64,000 bases of DNA. Source: Labedella populi (GTDB lineage: Bacteria; Actinomycetota; Actinomycetes; Actinomycetales; Microbacteriaceae). Location: NCBI RefSeq assembly GCF_004078655.1, contig NZ_RZNC01000003.1:310001-374000 (forward strand), given 5' to 3'. The stretch's first letter is position 1, and each line of letters opens with the position of its first letter. Made by a program: the position numbers and the translations under genes. Below, piece after piece: positions 47,724 to 57,956 of the stretch. The notes beneath the pieces are model-generated. The model was not told where the DNA came from and made no database searches. It saw nothing but the letters and a program-made list of their open reading frames with translations.

Positions 47724-48134
47724 ATGGCCCACAACGACGACGCGCTCGACTATGTGACGACGCGCGGGGCCGGTGCCCTCGCCGAGAAGATGGGGATCGA
47801 GTTCGTCGAGTTCAGTGTGGACAGGGCTGTCGCGACCATGCCCGTCGAGGGCAACACGCAACCGGCGATGCTCCTCCACGGCGGCGCCTACGTCGTGCTC
47901 GGCGAGTCCCTCGGATCGATGGCGGCGAACCTGTGGGCGGGAGCGGACCGACTCGCGGTCGGCATCGACATCAACGCGACCCACACCCGATCGGCGACGT
48001 CGGGGATCGTCACGGGCGTGTGCACACCCATCCACCTCGGCCGTTCCCTGACCGTGCACGAGATCGCCGTGACGGACGACCAGGGCCGACGGTGCTCCAC
48101 CATCCGCATCACGAACCTCATCAAGGACCGCTGA
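47724..48134 (+). CDS. PaaI-type hotdog thioesterase
   Basis: This is a 136-residue single hotdog domain of the PaaI/YbdB group: QPAMLLHGGAYVVLGESLGSMAA carries the conserved HGG and the catalytic-region acidic residue, followed by VGIDINATHTRSATSG. It should hydrolyse an acyl- or aryl-CoA thioester in the cytoplasm; the natural substrate is unknown. The ATG has GGAAGG upstream. It is divergent from polA and ends before a strong bidirectional hairpin facing pdtaR. Confidence 0.9.
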   Translation: MAHNDDALDYVTTRGAGALAEKMGIEFVEFSVDRAVATMPVEGNTQPAMLLHGGAYVVLGESLGSMAANLWAGADRLAVGIDINATHTRSATSGIVTGVCTPIHLGRSLTVHEIAVTDDQGRRCSTIRITNLIKDR

Positions 48135-48157
48135 CGGCCGTCAGCACTCCTGCAATG

Positions 48158-48190
48158 ACGGAAGCCCCCGGCGATGCCGGGGGCTTCCGT
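48158..48190 (+). terminator. Bidirectional terminator between thioesterase and pdtaR
   Basis: ACGGAAGCCCCCGGC and its complement form a perfect 15-bp stem around a 3-nt loop in the gap between two convergent genes. Confidence 0.85.
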
Positions 48191-48208
48191 TCGTGATGTC
48201 CGCTGCTA

Positions 48209-48814
48209 CTACTTCTTGGCGCCGAGCTGCTCGATGATGGCCTGGGCGACGTCGTGCATCGTGAGGCGGCGGTCCATCGACGCCTTCTGGATCCAGCGGA
48301 ACGCCTCCGGCTCCGACAGACCCATCTTCTCGTTGAGGAGGCCCTTCGCGCGGTCGACGAGCTTGCGCGTCTCGAAGCGCTCGACCATGTCGGCGACCTC
48401 TGCTTCGAGGGTGATGATCTGCTGGTACCGGCTGAGCGCGATCTCGATCGCGGGGAGCAGGTCGTTGGGTGTGAAGGGCTTCACGACGTATGCGAGGGCG
48501 CCGGCATCGGCGGCCTGTTCGACGAGCTCCTTCTGGCTGAACGCCGTGAGCAGCACGACCGGCGCGATCTGCGCCTCGGTGATGCGCCGGGCCGCGGCGA
48601 TGCCGTCGAGCTGCGGCATGCGGACGTCCATGACCACGAGGTCCGGACGCAGTTCCGTCGCGAGGGCGACGGCCGTTTCGCCGTCGCCGGCTTCGCCGAC
48701 GACCTCGAATCCGTTGTCCCGGAGGATCTCGACGATGTCGAGGCGGATGAGGGACTCGTCTTCAGCGACGACGACGCGTCGTGGTGCTGATGCGGTTGCT
48801 TCGTGCTCGGTCAC
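48209..48814 (-). CDS. pdtaR: ANTAR-domain response regulator (PdtaR type)
   Basis: The 201-residue protein joins a receiver domain (phosphoacceptor Asp in LVVMDVRMPQLDG near 62, acidic pair AEDES, Lys in YVVKPF) to an ANTAR RNA-binding domain (RKLVDRAKGLLNEKMGLSEPEAFRWIQKA). It matches M. tuberculosis PdtaR (Rv1626), which is phosphorylated by PdtaS and acts on nascent RNA hairpins. No kinase gene is adjacent, as in mycobacteria. The GTG start follows TAGGAT by 6 nt, so the message is predicted to be leaderless. It is divergent from tRNA-Leu. Confidence 0.94.
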   Translation of the reverse strand: MTEHEATASAPRRVVVAEDESLIRLDIVEILRDNGFEVVGEAGDGETAVALATELRPDLVVMDVRMPQLDGIAAARRITEAQIAPVVLLTAFSQKELVEQAADAGALAYVVKPFTPNDLLPAIEIALSRYQQIITLEAEVADMVERFETRKLVDRAKGLLNEKMGLSEPEAFRWIQKASMDRRLTMHDVAQAIIEQLGAKK

Positions 48815-48820
48815 GGATCA

Positions 48821-48826
48821 ATCCTA
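48821..48826 (-). promoter_or_regulatory. -10 box TAGGAT, leaderless start of pdtaR
   Basis: TAGGAT on the minus strand ends 6 nt before the GTG at 48814. The next bases on the plus strand (TACGGT, TAACGT at 48825-48835) could be the -10 of the divergent tRNA gene. Confidence 0.5.
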
Positions 48827-48852
48827 CGGTAACGTGGTCGCCGGTGTTGTGA

Positions 48853-48935
48853 GCCGGTGTGGCGGAACGGCAGACGCGGAGCACTCAAAATGCTTTGTCC
48901 GAGAGGGCGTGTGGGTTCGAATCCCACCACCGGTA
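48853..48935 (+). tRNA. tRNA-Leu, anticodon CAA
   Basis: This 83-nt class II tRNA has acceptor arms GCCGGTG and CACCGGT (last pair G-T), the anticodon loop CTCAAAA with CAA at 48886-48888, a long variable arm (TGTCC-GAGA-GGGCG) typical of leucine tRNA, and T arm GTGGG-TTCGAAT-CCCAC. The discriminator base is A, and CCA is not encoded. It reads UUG, a rare codon in a genome of this GC content. A leucine tRNA next to pdtaR is also the arrangement I recall from mycobacteria. Confidence 0.95.
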
Positions 48936-48978
48936 CGCTCACGACCCGATCCCCTGCCTCGTCGACGACCTCGTCGGA

Positions 48979-48992
48979 GGGCGTCAACGCCC
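48979..48992 (+). terminator. tRNA-Leu terminator candidate
   Basis: GGGCG-TCAA-CGCCC is a small 5-bp hairpin 43 nt past the tRNA, followed by an AT-richer stretch. It is weak. Confidence 0.35.
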
Positions 48993-49039
48993 CGCAATTA
49001 GGCGAGACGACAGGGGCGCCCGATGAACAGGATGTTGTC

Positions 49040-49428
49040 GTGAGCACGCGAATCGTCTCTCCCCCGCGGACATCCCCGACGGCTGGTACGTCATCGACGA
49101 CGAGGTCATCCGGCTCGAGGACGCGGAGTTCGAGAAGCAGAAGCGCGGTACTCCCGATGCGAGCACGCCGCCCGCCGCAATCGTCGCGGGGTCGCACCGC
49201 TTCGCGATCGGCGATGAGATCCAGGTCGCCCACGGGGACGCGCTCGACCTCGGCTTCGTCCGGAGCGTGCGCGGGCTGTGGGCCTTCCTTCTCAGCCTGG
49301 TGTTCGGCGGTGGCGCACTGTTCGTCCTCGACGCAAGCGGCCTTCCGTGGCGAGACGACCTCGGACGGCAGATCCTCCTGGGAGCAGCCATCTTCGTCCC
49401 CGTGGTCCTCCTAGCGCTGGTCGATTGA
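49040..49428 (+). pseudogene. Small membrane protein gene with a one-base frameshift
   Basis: From about 49066 to the TGA at 49426-49428 one frame has protein-like composition: DIPDGWYVIDDEV, a charged stretch, then two hydrophobic segments (GLWAFLLSLVFGGGALFVL and LLGAAIFVPVVLLALV). This frame has no start codon before an upstream TGA. The only good start, GTG at 49040 with AGGA upstream, is in another frame. Adding one C to the C5 run at 49061-49065 joins the two into a 129-residue protein beginning VSTRIVSPPADIPDG. So it is either a sequencing error in a homopolymer or a real frameshift. I recognise no family. An overlapping Ser/Arg-rich frame is a shadow. Confidence 0.6.
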
Positions 49429-49434
49429 GCGGTC

Positions 49435-50382
49435 TCACTCAGGAGCCGGGAGGAAGCCATCTATCGCGGTCATCGTGAGCTCCATCTCTTCGGGACCGCC
49501 GTGTCCCTCTGTCTCGACGATGTGGAGACGACTGGCCGGCCATGCGCGATGAAGGCGCCACGCGGTCCCGACGGGGCTGCTCACATCGTGGCGACCGTGG
49601 ATGAGGACCGCTGGGACGTCCGCGAGCTCGTCGACCCGCTCGAGAACGCTCTGCCCGGTCGGGAGGAAGCAGTCGTGCGCCCAGTAGTGGGTCACGAGGG
49701 TCGCGAAGTTCTCGCGGGCTCTATCGTCGTCGAACAACGGGCCGGGTGTGAAACCGGGGTCGAGGGAGACGTGAGTCGTCTCCCACTCCTCCCACGCGAG
49801 GGCTGCTGACGAGCGCACGGCGGGATTCGGGTCGCGCAACCGCCGTGCCAACGACTCGATCCCCCTCTCCCCCGCGTTGACACCGCTCATGAGCCGCTCG
49901 TGGGCCTCCGGGAAGAGCACCCCGACGCCATCGCTGATCCAGTCGATCTCCGCTCGGCTCCCCGACGTGACCGCGGTCAGCACGAGCTCCGACACGGCGT
50001 CCGGACACTCGAGCGCGTAGGCGAGCGCGAGGGTTGATCCCCACGAGGCGCCGTGCACGAGCCAGCGCTCGACGCCGAGCATCTCGCGGACCGCCTCGAT
50101 GTCGGCAATGAGTTCGTGCGTCGTGTTCGTCTCGAGACGCTCCAGATCGTCGATCGCCCACGGCGTGCTGCGGCCGCACCCGCGCTGGTCGATCCCGACG
50201 ATGAGATGGCGGTCGGGGTCGAAGCGACGGCGGTAGTCGCCGAGGCCGAGACCGCTGCCCGGGCCTCCGTGAAGGTACAGCGCCGGTTTTCCCGTGGGGT
50301 TCCCGGACGTCTCCCAGTGGATCGCCGCGCCGTCCGGGCGGACGAGCGATCCGTGAGCGAATGGCTCGATCGGAGGATGCAC
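49435..50382 (-). CDS. pip: Proline iminopeptidase
   Basis: This 315-residue alpha/beta hydrolase of peptidase family S33 has the oxyanion HGGPGSGLG near 39-47, DQRGCGRSTPW, the nucleophile elbow GASWGS near 110-115, the acid in HGRHDVSSP and His in EGHGG. These match prolyl aminopeptidase, which removes N-terminal proline from peptides in the cytoplasm. The GTG start follows TAGGCT by 6 nt, so a leaderless transcript is predicted. Its stop lies 6 nt from the stop of the convergent frameshifted gene. Confidence 0.92.
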   Translation of the reverse strand: MHPPIEPFAHGSLVRPDGAAIHWETSGNPTGKPALYLHGGPGSGLGLGDYRRRFDPDRHLIVGIDQRGCGRSTPWAIDDLERLETNTTHELIADIEAVREMLGVERWLVHGASWGSTLALAYALECPDAVSELVLTAVTSGSRAEIDWISDGVGVLFPEAHERLMSGVNAGERGIESLARRLRDPNPAVRSSAALAWEEWETTHVSLDPGFTPGPLFDDDRARENFATLVTHYWAHDCFLPTGQSVLERVDELADVPAVLIHGRHDVSSPVGTAWRLHRAWPASRLHIVETEGHGGPEEMELTMTAIDGFLPAPE

Positions 50383-50388
50383 CCGGTC

Positions 50389-50394
50389 AGCCTA
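50389..50394 (-). promoter_or_regulatory. -10 box TAGGCT, leaderless start of pip
   Basis: TAGGCT on the minus strand ends 6 nt before the pip GTG at 50382. Confidence 0.5.
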
Positions 50395-50433
50395 CGACCG
50401 ACGATGATGTCCCCACCGATACGACGGGGCGTC

Positions 50434-51849
50434 CTAGAGGACGTCTCCGACGTTGTGCACACGGACGTCGTTCGTCGATCCGGGGATCCCGGGAGGGGAA
50501 CCGGAGATGATGACGACCTTCTCGCCGGTCTGGGCGCGGCCCGTGGACGTGAGCACGTCGTCGACCTGCGCGACCATCTGGTCGGTGTGCGTCACGCGGG
50601 ACACGACGAAGGACTCCACGCCCCAATTGAGCGCCATCCGCCGACGGATCGCAGGATCGGGCGTGAACGCGAGGATCGGGATGGGGCTGCGGAGACGGCT
50701 CATCCGTCGCACCGACTCGCCGGACTCCGTGAAGACGCAGAGGTACTTCGCCTCGACGAAGTTCGCGATGTCGACGGCCGCGAGCGTGATCGCTCCCGCT
50801 TGCGTCCGGGGCTTCGTGCCGAGCGCCCGGACACGCTCGAGGCCGTGCTCCTCCGTGGAGGAGACAATTCGGGCCATCGTCTGCACCGTCACGACGGGAT
50901 ACTTGCCGACGCTCGTCTCGCCCGAGAGCATCACGGCGTCGGCGCCGTCGAGGACGGCGTTCGCGACGTCTGAGGTCTCGGCGCGTGTCGGAACGGGGCT
51001 CGAGATCATCGACTCGAGCATCTGCGTCGCAACGATGACGGGCTTCGCGAGTCGGCGTGCGATCTCGATCGCGCGCTTCTGGACGATCGGGACGGCTTCG
51101 AGCGGGAGCTCGACACCGAGGTCGCCGCGAGCGACCATGATCGCGTCGAAGGCCTCCGTGATGTCCTCGAGGTTGTCGACGGCCTGCGGCTTCTCGATCT
51201 TCGCGACGACCGGGACCTTCCGGCCCTCCTCTGCCATGATCTCGTGCACGCGCGTGATGTCGTCGGCGTTGCGCACGAACGAGAGCGCGATGATGTCCGC
51301 GCCGAGCCGGAGACCCCAACGCAAGTCGGCCTCGTCCTTCTCGGAGAGAGCCGGGACGTTGACGGCGACGCCCGGGAGGTTGATGCCCTTGTTGTTCGAT
51401 ACCGGACCCGCGACGACGACCTCGGTCGTGACCGTCGTGTCGTCGGAGTCGATCACCTTGACGCGCACCTTGCCGTCGTCGATGAGGAGGAAGTCACCGG
51501 GCGCGACGTCCTGGGGCAGCCCCTTGAAGGTCGTTCCACAGATGTCCTTCGTCCCGAGGATGTCCTCGGTCGTGATGCGGAAGATGTCGCCGACGGCGAG
51601 TTCGTGGGGCCCGTCGGCGAACTTGCCGAGTCGGATCTTCGGCCCCTGGAGGTCGACCAGGACGGCGATGGCCTTCCCGGAATCGTCAGCAGCCTTGCGG
51701 ATGTTCGCGTAGACGCCCTCGTGGACGTCGTAGCTGCCGTGACTGAGGTTCATTCGAGCCACGTCGACACCGGCATCGATGATGGCCCGGATGTTCTCAT
51801 AACTCGAGGTCGCCGGACCGAGGGTCGCGACGATCTTTGCACGTCTCAT
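50434..51849 (-). CDS. pyk: Pyruvate kinase
   Basis: This 471-residue enzyme transfers phosphate from PEP to ADP. The N-terminal AKIVATLGPATSS, the catalytic VAKIEKPQAVDN (Lys), MVARGDLGVELPLE and MLSGETSVGKYP are all conserved, and the C-terminal allosteric-site domain is complete. The ATG at 51849 is preferred; six residues upstream lack support. It has its own -10 box, TAGACT, formed partly from the gltD stop codon, and a leader of about 73 nt. It follows gltD here, where the M. tuberculosis order has pykA close to lgt. Confidence 0.97.
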   Translation of the reverse strand: MRRAKIVATLGPATSSYENIRAIIDAGVDVARMNLSHGSYDVHEGVYANIRKAADDSGKAIAVLVDLQGPKIRLGKFADGPHELAVGDIFRITTEDILGTKDICGTTFKGLPQDVAPGDFLLIDDGKVRVKVIDSDDTTVTTEVVVAGPVSNNKGINLPGVAVNVPALSEKDEADLRWGLRLGADIIALSFVRNADDITRVHEIMAEEGRKVPVVAKIEKPQAVDNLEDITEAFDAIMVARGDLGVELPLEAVPIVQKRAIEIARRLAKPVIVATQMLESMISSPVPTRAETSDVANAVLDGADAVMLSGETSVGKYPVVTVQTMARIVSSTEEHGLERVRALGTKPRTQAGAITLAAVDIANFVEAKYLCVFTESGESVRRMSRLRSPIPILAFTPDPAIRRRMALNWGVESFVVSRVTHTDQMVAQVDDVLTSTGRAQTGEKVVIISGSPPGIPGSTNDVRVHNVGDVL

Positions 51850-51928
51850 GGGTGAGGTCTTCTCCATGGTTCTGCGCGATGGCGCACTGTGGTGGCGGGA
51901 CGGAGGACCGATCGGCCGCTCCTTCGAA

Positions 51929-51934
51929 AGTCTA
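51929..51934 (-). promoter_or_regulatory. pyk -10 box TAGACT sharing the gltD stop
   Basis: The first three bases of TAGACT are the TAG stop codon of gltD (51932-51934). The predicted pyk start of transcription is near 51922. The context CTAGACTTTC is the same as for lgt. Confidence 0.45.
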
Positions 51935-53389
51935 GATGCTGATGGGACGGTCCGTCGGTCGGACCGGGAACGGCAGGCTCGTCTCGCCCTCGAGGTAGCG
52001 ATCGACGGCCGATGCCGCCGCGCGCCCCTCGGCGATCGCCCACACGATCAGGGACTGGCCGCGGCCCGCATCGCCGGCGACGAAGACGCCGGGTTCCGAC
52101 GTCTGGTACTCGCCATCACGCTGGACGTTGCCGCGGCCGTCGAACGGGACGCCGAGCTGAGCCGACAGGTCGTCGGACTCCGGTCCCGTGAAGCCGAGCG
52201 CCAAGAGGACCAGGTCCGCCGGGATCTCCCGCTCGGTCCCGCTCTTCGGAACACGTCGCCCGTCGACGAATTCGGTCTCGGCCACGCGCAGCGCGACGAC
52301 CTCTCCCGCGTCGTTGCCGATGAACTCGACGGTCGAGACGAGGAACTCGCGCTCGCCGCCCTCTTCATGCGCGCTCGCGACCTCGAAGAGCGTCGGGGTC
52401 ATGGGCCACGGCTGGGCGTCCGTGCGGTCGGTGGCCGGCTGTCGTCCGATCGCGAGATTCGTGACGGACGCTGCTCCCTGACGGTGCGCCGTGCCGATGC
52501 AGTCCGCGCCGGTGTCGCCACCGCCGAGGACGACGACGTGCTTGTCCTCTGCCGTGATCTGCGACGGGACGGAGTCGCCGGCGCCGACCTTGTTCGACTG
52601 GACGAGGTACTCCATCGCGAAGTGCACACCTGTGAGGTCGCGGCCCGGAATGGGCAGGTCCCGCGGAACGAGGGCGCCCGTGGCGACGACGACAGCGTCG
52701 TACCGGCTGCGCAGATCGGCCCACGAGATGTCGACGCCGATGTTCACGCCGGCACGGAAACGCGTGCCCTCGTCCTGCATCTGACGCAAGCGCTGGTCGA
52801 GGTGGCGCTTCTCCATCTTGAAGTCCGGGATGCCGTAACGCAGGAGGCCGCCGATGCGGTCATCGCGCTCGTACACCGCAACGGTGTGACCGGCGCGCGT
52901 GAGCTGCTGGGCCGCCGCGAGTCCTGCGGGACCCGAGCCGACGACCGCGACGGTCTTACCCGTGAGGCGCTCCGGCGGGTGGGAGTCCACCCAGCCGTTC
53001 TGGAACGCCTGGTCGATGATCGAGACCTCGACCTGCTTGATCGTGACGGCAGGCTGGTTGATGCCGAGCACGCACGCGGACTCGCAGGGCGCCGGGCAGA
53101 GCCGCCCCGTGAACTCCGGGAAGTTGTTCGTCGCGTGGAGGCGCTCGATGGCCTGGCGGCCCTCGCCCCGCCACATCAGATCGTTCCACTCGGGGATGAG
53201 GTTCCCGAGCGGACAGCCCTGGTGGCAGAACGGGATGCCGCAATCCATGCAACGGCCCGCCTGGCGGCGCACTTGCGACGGATCGCCCTGCTCGTAGACC
53301 TCTTTCCAGTCCATGATGCGGACGGGGACCGGGCGCCGCGGGGGCAGCTCACGCTCCCTGACCTTCAAGAAACCCTTGGGATCAGCCAC
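51932..53389 (-). CDS. gltD: Glutamate synthase small subunit
   Basis: This 485-residue flavoprotein carries NADPH electrons to GltB. An N-terminal Fe-S region has CMDCGIPFC, and [15 protein letters not shown] binding is at [17 protein letters not shown] near 147-163 and NADPH binding at [13 protein letters not shown]. The GTG start overlaps the end of gltB by 8 nt, so the two subunits are co-translated in a 1:1 fashion. The stop TAG doubles as part of the pyk promoter. Confidence 0.96.
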   Translation of the reverse strand: MADPKGFLKVRERELPPRRPVPVRIMDWKEVYEQGDPSQVRRQAGRCMDCGIPFCHQGCPLGNLIPEWNDLMWRGEGRQAIERLHATNNFPEFTGRLCPAPCESACVLGINQPAVTIKQVEVSIIDQAFQNGWVDSHPPERLTGKTVAVVGSGPAGLAAAQQLTRAGHTVAVYERDDRIGGLLRYGIPDFKMEKRHLDQRLRQMQDEGTRFRAGVNIGVDISWADLRSRYDAVVVATGALVPRDLPIPGRDLTGVHFAMEYLVQSNKVGAGDSVPSQITAEDKHVVVLGGGDTGADCIGTAHRQGAASVTNLAIGRQPATDRTDAQPWPMTPTLFEVASAHEEGGEREFLVSTVEFIGNDAGEVVALRVAETEFVDGRRVPKSGTEREIPADLVLLALGFTGPESDDLSAQLGVPFDGRGNVQRDGEYQTSEPGVFVAGDAGRGQSLIVWAIAEGRAAASAVDRYLEGETSLPFPVRPTDRPISI

Positions 53390-56300
53390 CGGTCACCTCC
53401 AGAATCCGTCGCCACACGATGTCGCCGTCCGGGTCGAGCCCCTCGTCGACGGCACTACTGCGCGTCTCCAGGACGGCCGCATAGTCGCGCGGCAGAACTT
53501 TCACAAATCGTTCCATCGTCGAGGGGTCTTCGAGCAGCCTCGACGCGAGGGTCGAGCCCGTCTCGGCGACGTGCCGCTCGAGCAGGTCCTTCACGATCTC
53601 CACATCGCCGGAGCCCAGGGGGAGCAACGAGAGCTCACCCGACTGCAGCGACTGAGTGTTCACGAGCGTCTCGTCGAGCTCGTACACGTAGGCGGTGCCG
53701 CCGGACATGCCGGCGCCGAGGTTCCGCCCCGTGCGACCGAGGATCACGGCGAGCCCACCGGTCATGTACTCGAGCGCGTGGTCGCCCACACCCTCGACGA
53801 CCGCGGTGACACCGGAATTCCGGACGAGGAAGCGCTCGCCGACGATGCCGCGCAGGAACATCGTGCCCTGAGTGGCGCCGTAGCCGATGACGTTGCCCGC
53901 GATGACGTTCTCCTCGGCGACGAAGCCGCTGCCCCTCGCCGGGCGGATGACGATCTGACCACCGGAGAGGCCCTTGCCGACGTAGTCGTTCGAGTCGCCT
54001 TCGAGCCGCAGGGTGATGCCGTTCGGGAGGAAAGCCCCGAGCGACTGACCCGCCGACCCGTGCAGCGTCACATCGATGGAGCCGGCGGGGAGACCGTGCT
54101 CTCCGTGGCGCACGGTCACCTCGTGGCCGAGCATCGTGCCGACGGCCCGCGCCGTGTTCCGGACGGGAAGCTCGATCGTGACGCTGCCACCGTGCTCGAG
54201 CACGTCGCGACTGCGGTGGATGAGCTCGACGTCGAAGTGCTTGTCGAGTTCGTGGTCCTGCTCGCGAGCGCCGCGGCGGGGCTCGTCCTCGTCGAAACGG
54301 GGTCCGACGAGGATCGGCGCGAGGTCCAGTCCCGAGGCCTTCCAGTGCTCGACGGCACGGTTGACGTCGAGCACCTCGTGGTGACCGATCGCTTCGTCGA
54401 GCGAGCGGAACCCGAGCTCAGCGAGGTACTCGCGGACCTCTTGAGCGATGAATTCGAAGAAGTTGACGACGAACTCGGGCTTGCCGTTGAAGCGCTCACG
54501 GAGTTCCGGGTTCTGCGTTGCGACACCGACGGGGCAGGTGTCGAGGTGGCACACGCGCATCATGATGCACCCGGAGACGACGAGCGGAGCGGTCGCGAAG
54601 CCGAACTCCTCCGCTCCGAGGAGCGCACCGATGATGACGTCTCGTCCCGTCTTCAGCTGGCCGTCGACCTGGACGACGACCCGGTCGCGCATGCCGTTGA
54701 GCATGAGCGTCTGCTGCGTCTCCGCGAGGCCGAGCTCCCACGGGGTGCCCGCGTGCTTGAGCGAGTTGAGGGGGCTCGCGCCCGTCCCGCCGTCGTGACC
54801 GGATACGAGGATGACGTCGGACAGCGCCTTCGCGACGCCGGCGGCGACCGCCCCGATCCCCGACTGGCTCACGAGTTTCGTGTGGATGCGCGCCTTCGGG
54901 TTCGCCCGCTTCAGGTCGAAGATGAGCTGCTTGAGGTCCTCGATCGAGTAGATGTCGTGATGCGGGGGCGGGGAGATGAGGCCGACACCGGGCGTCGCGT
55001 GACGGGTGCGCGCGACCCACGGGTAGACCTTGCCGGGCGGGAGCTGCCCGCCCTCGCCGGGCTTGGCGCCCTGAGCGAGCTTGATCTGGATGTCGTCAGC
55101 ATGCGTGAGGTACATGCTCGTCACGCCGAAGCGACCGGATGCGACCTGCTTGATGCTGCTGCGCCGCTCCGGATCGAGAAGGCGGTCGACGTCCTCGCCA
55201 CCCTCTCCCGTGTTCGACTTCGCGCCGAGCCGGTTCATCGCGATCGCGAGGGTCTCGTGCGCTTCTTTCGAGATCGAGCCGTAACTCATGGCGCCCGTGG
55301 AGAACCGCTTCACGATCGATTCGATCGGTTCGACCTCGTCGAGCGGGATCGGGGGGCGAGCGCCCTTCTTGAGAGCGAACATGCCCCGCAGCGTCATGAG
55401 TTCCTCGGCCTGACCGTCGACCATCGCGGTGTACTCGCGGAAGATGTCGTATCGGCGCGTCCGCGTCGAGTGCTGGAGACGGAACACCGTGTCGGGGTTG
55501 AAGAGGTGCGGCTGACCGTCGCGCCGCCACTGGTACTCGCCCCCGCTCGCGAGGCGTTCGTGCGCCACGACGGCGGCGTCATCGGGATAGGCGCCGCGGT
55601 GACGCTCGGCGTTCTCGCGAGCGATCACGTCGATCCCGACCCCGCCGAGCTTCGTCTCGGTACCCGTGAAGTAGGCGTCGACGAAGTCCTCGCTGAGCCC
55701 GATCGCCTCGAAGGCCTGGGCTCCCGCGTACGACGAGACCGTCGAGATGCCCATCTTCGACATGATCTTGAGAACGCCCTTGCCGAGCGCGTAGATGAGG
55801 TTCTTGACCGCCTTCTCGGGCGTGATGCCCGTGATCATCCCCGCCCGCACGAGGTCCTCGCACGATTCCATCGCGAGGTACGGGTTGACCGCCGACGCGC
55901 CATAGCCGATCAGGACGGCCACGTGGTGGACCTCCCGGACGTCGCCGGCCTCGACCACGAGTCCCACCTTCATGCGGTTCTGCTCCCGGATGAGGTGGTG
56001 CTGGACCGCCGCGAGCATGAGCAGAGACGGGATCGGAGCGAGTTCCTTCGTCGAGTCGCGATCGCTCAGCACGATGAACTGGCTCCCGGCGGCGATCGCC
56101 TCGTCCACCTCCGCGCACATCTCCGCGATGCGGTCCTGCATGGCCTCGGGCCCGTCGTCGACGCGATAGAGACCGCGGATCGTCGCCGTCGTCCGAGCGC
56201 CGGGGCGCGGGTCGATGTGCTGGATCTTGGCGAGTTCGTCGTTGTCGATGACCGGGAAGTCGAGGATGACCTGCTTGGCGTGCTCGGGGCCCCACGACAG

Positions 56301-57956
56301 GAGGTTGCGCTCGGGACCGAGGCCGGAGGAGAGCGAGGTCACGACCTCCTCTCGGATCGAGTCGAGCGGCGGGTTCGTCACTTGCGCGAACTGCTGCACG
56401 AAGTAGTCGAAGAGCAGCCGGGGACGCTTCGAGAGCACGGCGATCGGTGTGTCGGAACCCATCGCTCCGAGGGGTTCCGCGCCGTTCTGACCCATCGGCA
56501 TGAGCAGGATGCGGACCTCCTCCTGCGTGTAGCCGAACGTGCGCTGACGCCGTGAGACCGATGCGGGGGTGTGCACGATGTGCTCGCGTTCGGGGAGGTC
56601 GGCGAGCCGGATGCGACCGGACTCGAGCCACTCCCCCCACGGCTGCGACGCCGCGAGGGAGTCCTTGATCTCGTCGTCCTCGATGAGACGCCCGGCCTCG
56701 GTGTCCACGAGGAACATGCGTCCGGGGCGGAGCCGGCCCTTGCGCTTCACGCGGGCGGGGTCGATGTCGAGCACGCCCGTCTCGCTGCCGACCACCACGA
56801 AGCCGTCGTGCGTCTCGAGCCAGCGCCCCGGGCGGAGCCCGTTGCGGTCGAGGGTGGCGCCGACGAGCGTGCCGTCGGTGAAGGTCAGCGCGGCGGGGCC
56901 GTCCCACGGCTCCATCTGGAGCGAGTTGAACTCGTAGAAGTCGCGACGCGACTTCGGGATGCCGGGCTGCTTCTCCCACGCCTCGGGGACCATCATCATC
57001 ATGGCGTGCGGCAACGAGCGGCCGGTGAGCGTCAGGAGCTCGAGCACCTCGTCGAACGAGGCGGAGTCGCTTGCACCGGGCGTGATGATCGGCAGCAACG
57101 GATCGATGTCGCCGATGAGCTCCGATTCGAGCTGCGACTGCCGCGCCCGCATCCAGTTGCGGTTGCCCTCGACGGTGTTGATCTCACCGTTGTGGGCCAT
57201 CATCCGCAGTGGCTGCGCGAGCGGCCATGAGGGGAAGGTGTTCGTGGAGTACCGGGAGTGCACGATGGCGAGCTTCGAGGCGAAGCGCTCGTCCGAGAGA
57301 TCCGGATAGAACGGTTCGAGTTGAAGGGTCGTGACCATGCCCTTGTAGACGAGTGTGCGGCTCGAGAGCGAGATGAAGTAGGCGCCCAGCGTCCGTTCGG
57401 CTCGCTTGCGCAGACGGAACGTCTGCCGGTCGAGCTCGATACCGGCGCGCGGACCGCCGTCGTCGCCGGTGAGTTCGCTTGCGACGAAGAGCTGCTCGAA
57501 GGCCGGCATCGCCGCCCGGGCGAGTTTGCCGAGATGCTCCGGCGCCGTCGGGACCTCGCGCCAGCCGAGCACACGGAGACTCTCGTCCTCGGCGATCTCG
57601 GCGATGCGGGCCTTGAGCGTCTCGCGCTCGTCGCGGTCGGTCGGCAGGAAGGCGATGCCGACGGCGTACCGGCCGATCTCCGGCAGATCGAAGTGCGTCA
57701 CGGCACGGAGGAAGTCGTCGGGGATCTGGGTGAGGATGCCGGCGCCGTCTCCGGTCCCGGCGTCCGACCCGATGGCACCACGGTGCTCGAGATTCCGAAG
57801 CGCGTCGAGCGCGCCGTCGATGATGTCGTGCCCGGCGGTGCCGCGCAGCGTCGCGACCATGGCGAGGCCGCACGCGTCCTTTTCGGCCGCCGGGTTGTAC
57901 AGGCCCTGCGCCTCCGGAACGAGGCTGAACGGGGAATGCGGAGGGCGTTGAGCCAT
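53382..57956 (-). CDS. gltB: Glutamate synthase large subunit
   Basis: This 1524-residue enzyme makes two glutamates from glutamine and 2-oxoglutarate. A propeptide of about 28 residues precedes DACGLAMV, whose Cys becomes the N-terminal nucleophile of the class II glutamine amidotransferase domain. The central domain, the FMN-binding synthase domain ([19 protein letters not shown]) and the 3Fe-4S cluster motif [15 protein letters not shown] follow, then the beta-helix GXGXG domain. The ATG at 57956 is chosen over an in-frame start six residues upstream. A 397-bp untranslated region precedes it. Confidence 0.97.
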   Translation of the reverse strand: MAQRPPHSPFSLVPEAQGLYNPAAEKDACGLAMVATLRGTAGHDIIDGALDALRNLEHRGAIGSDAGTGDGAGILTQIPDDFLRAVTHFDLPEIGRYAVGIAFLPTDRDERETLKARIAEIAEDESLRVLGWREVPTAPEHLGKLARAAMPAFEQLFVASELTGDDGGPRAGIELDRQTFRLRKRAERTLGAYFISLSSRTLVYKGMVTTLQLEPFYPDLSDERFASKLAIVHSRYSTNTFPSWPLAQPLRMMAHNGEINTVEGNRNWMRARQSQLESELIGDIDPLLPIITPGASDSASFDEVLELLTLTGRSLPHAMMMMVPEAWEKQPGIPKSRRDFYEFNSLQMEPWDGPAALTFTDGTLVGATLDRNGLRPGRWLETHDGFVVVGSETGVLDIDPARVKRKGRLRPGRMFLVDTEAGRLIEDDEIKDSLAASQPWGEWLESGRIRLADLPEREHIVHTPASVSRRQRTFGYTQEEVRILLMPMGQNGAEPLGAMGSDTPIAVLSKRPRLLFDYFVQQFAQVTNPPLDSIREEVVTSLSSGLGPERNLLSWGPEHAKQVILDFPVIDNDELAKIQHIDPRPGARTTATIRGLYRVDDGPEAMQDRIAEMCAEVDEAIAAGSQFIVLSDRDSTKELAPIPSLLMLAAVQHHLIREQNRMKVGLVVEAGDVREVHHVAVLIGYGASAVNPYLAMESCEDLVRAGMITGITPEKAVKNLIYALGKGVLKIMSKMGISTVSSYAGAQAFEAIGLSEDFVDAYFTGTETKLGGVGIDVIARENAERHRGAYPDDAAVVAHERLASGGEYQWRRDGQPHLFNPDTVFRLQHSTRTRRYDIFREYTAMVDGQAEELMTLRGMFALKKGARPPIPLDEVEPIESIVKRFSTGAMSYGSISKEAHETLAIAMNRLGAKSNTGEGGEDVDRLLDPERRSSIKQVASGRFGVTSMYLTHADDIQIKLAQGAKPGEGGQLPPGKVYPWVARTRHATPGVGLISPPPHHDIYSIEDLKQLIFDLKRANPKARIHTKLVSQSGIGAVAAGVAKALSDVILVSGHDGGTGASPLNSLKHAGTPWELGLAETQQTLMLNGMRDRVVVQVDGQLKTGRDVIIGALLGAEEFGFATAPLVVSGCIMMRVCHLDTCPVGVATQNPELRERFNGKPEFVVNFFEFIAQEVREYLAELGFRSLDEAIGHHEVLDVNRAVEHWKASGLDLAPILVGPRFDEDEPRRGAREQDHELDKHFDVELIHRSRDVLEHGGSVTIELPVRNTARAVGTMLGHEVTVRHGEHGLPAGSIDVTLHGSAGQSLGAFLPNGITLRLEGDSNDYVGKGLSGGQIVIRPARGSGFVAEENVIAGNVIGYGATQGTMFLRGIVGERFLVRNSGVTAVVEGVGDHALEYMTGGLAVILGRTGRNLGAGMSGGTAYVYELDETLVNTQSLQSGELSLLPLGSGDVEIVKDLLERHVAETGSTLASRLLEDPSTMERFVKVLPRDYAAVLETRSSAVDEGLDPDGDIVWRRILEVTGG

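Noticed and set aside
48857-49414. A 185-codon frame starting inside tRNA-Leu
   Set aside because: It starts within the tRNA and becomes Ser/Arg-rich; the protein-like signal is in another frame, which needs a one-base correction.
51848-53809. A 653-codon plus-strand frame across gltD
   Set aside because: Composition is Arg/Asp/Leu-rich without motifs; gltD on the minus strand has all its Fe-S and nucleotide motifs.
53313-56555. A 1080-codon open frame antisense to gltB
   Set aside because: It is Arg/Asp/Val-rich low-complexity translation produced by the GC-rich third positions of gltB; it has no domain and no ribosome binding site.
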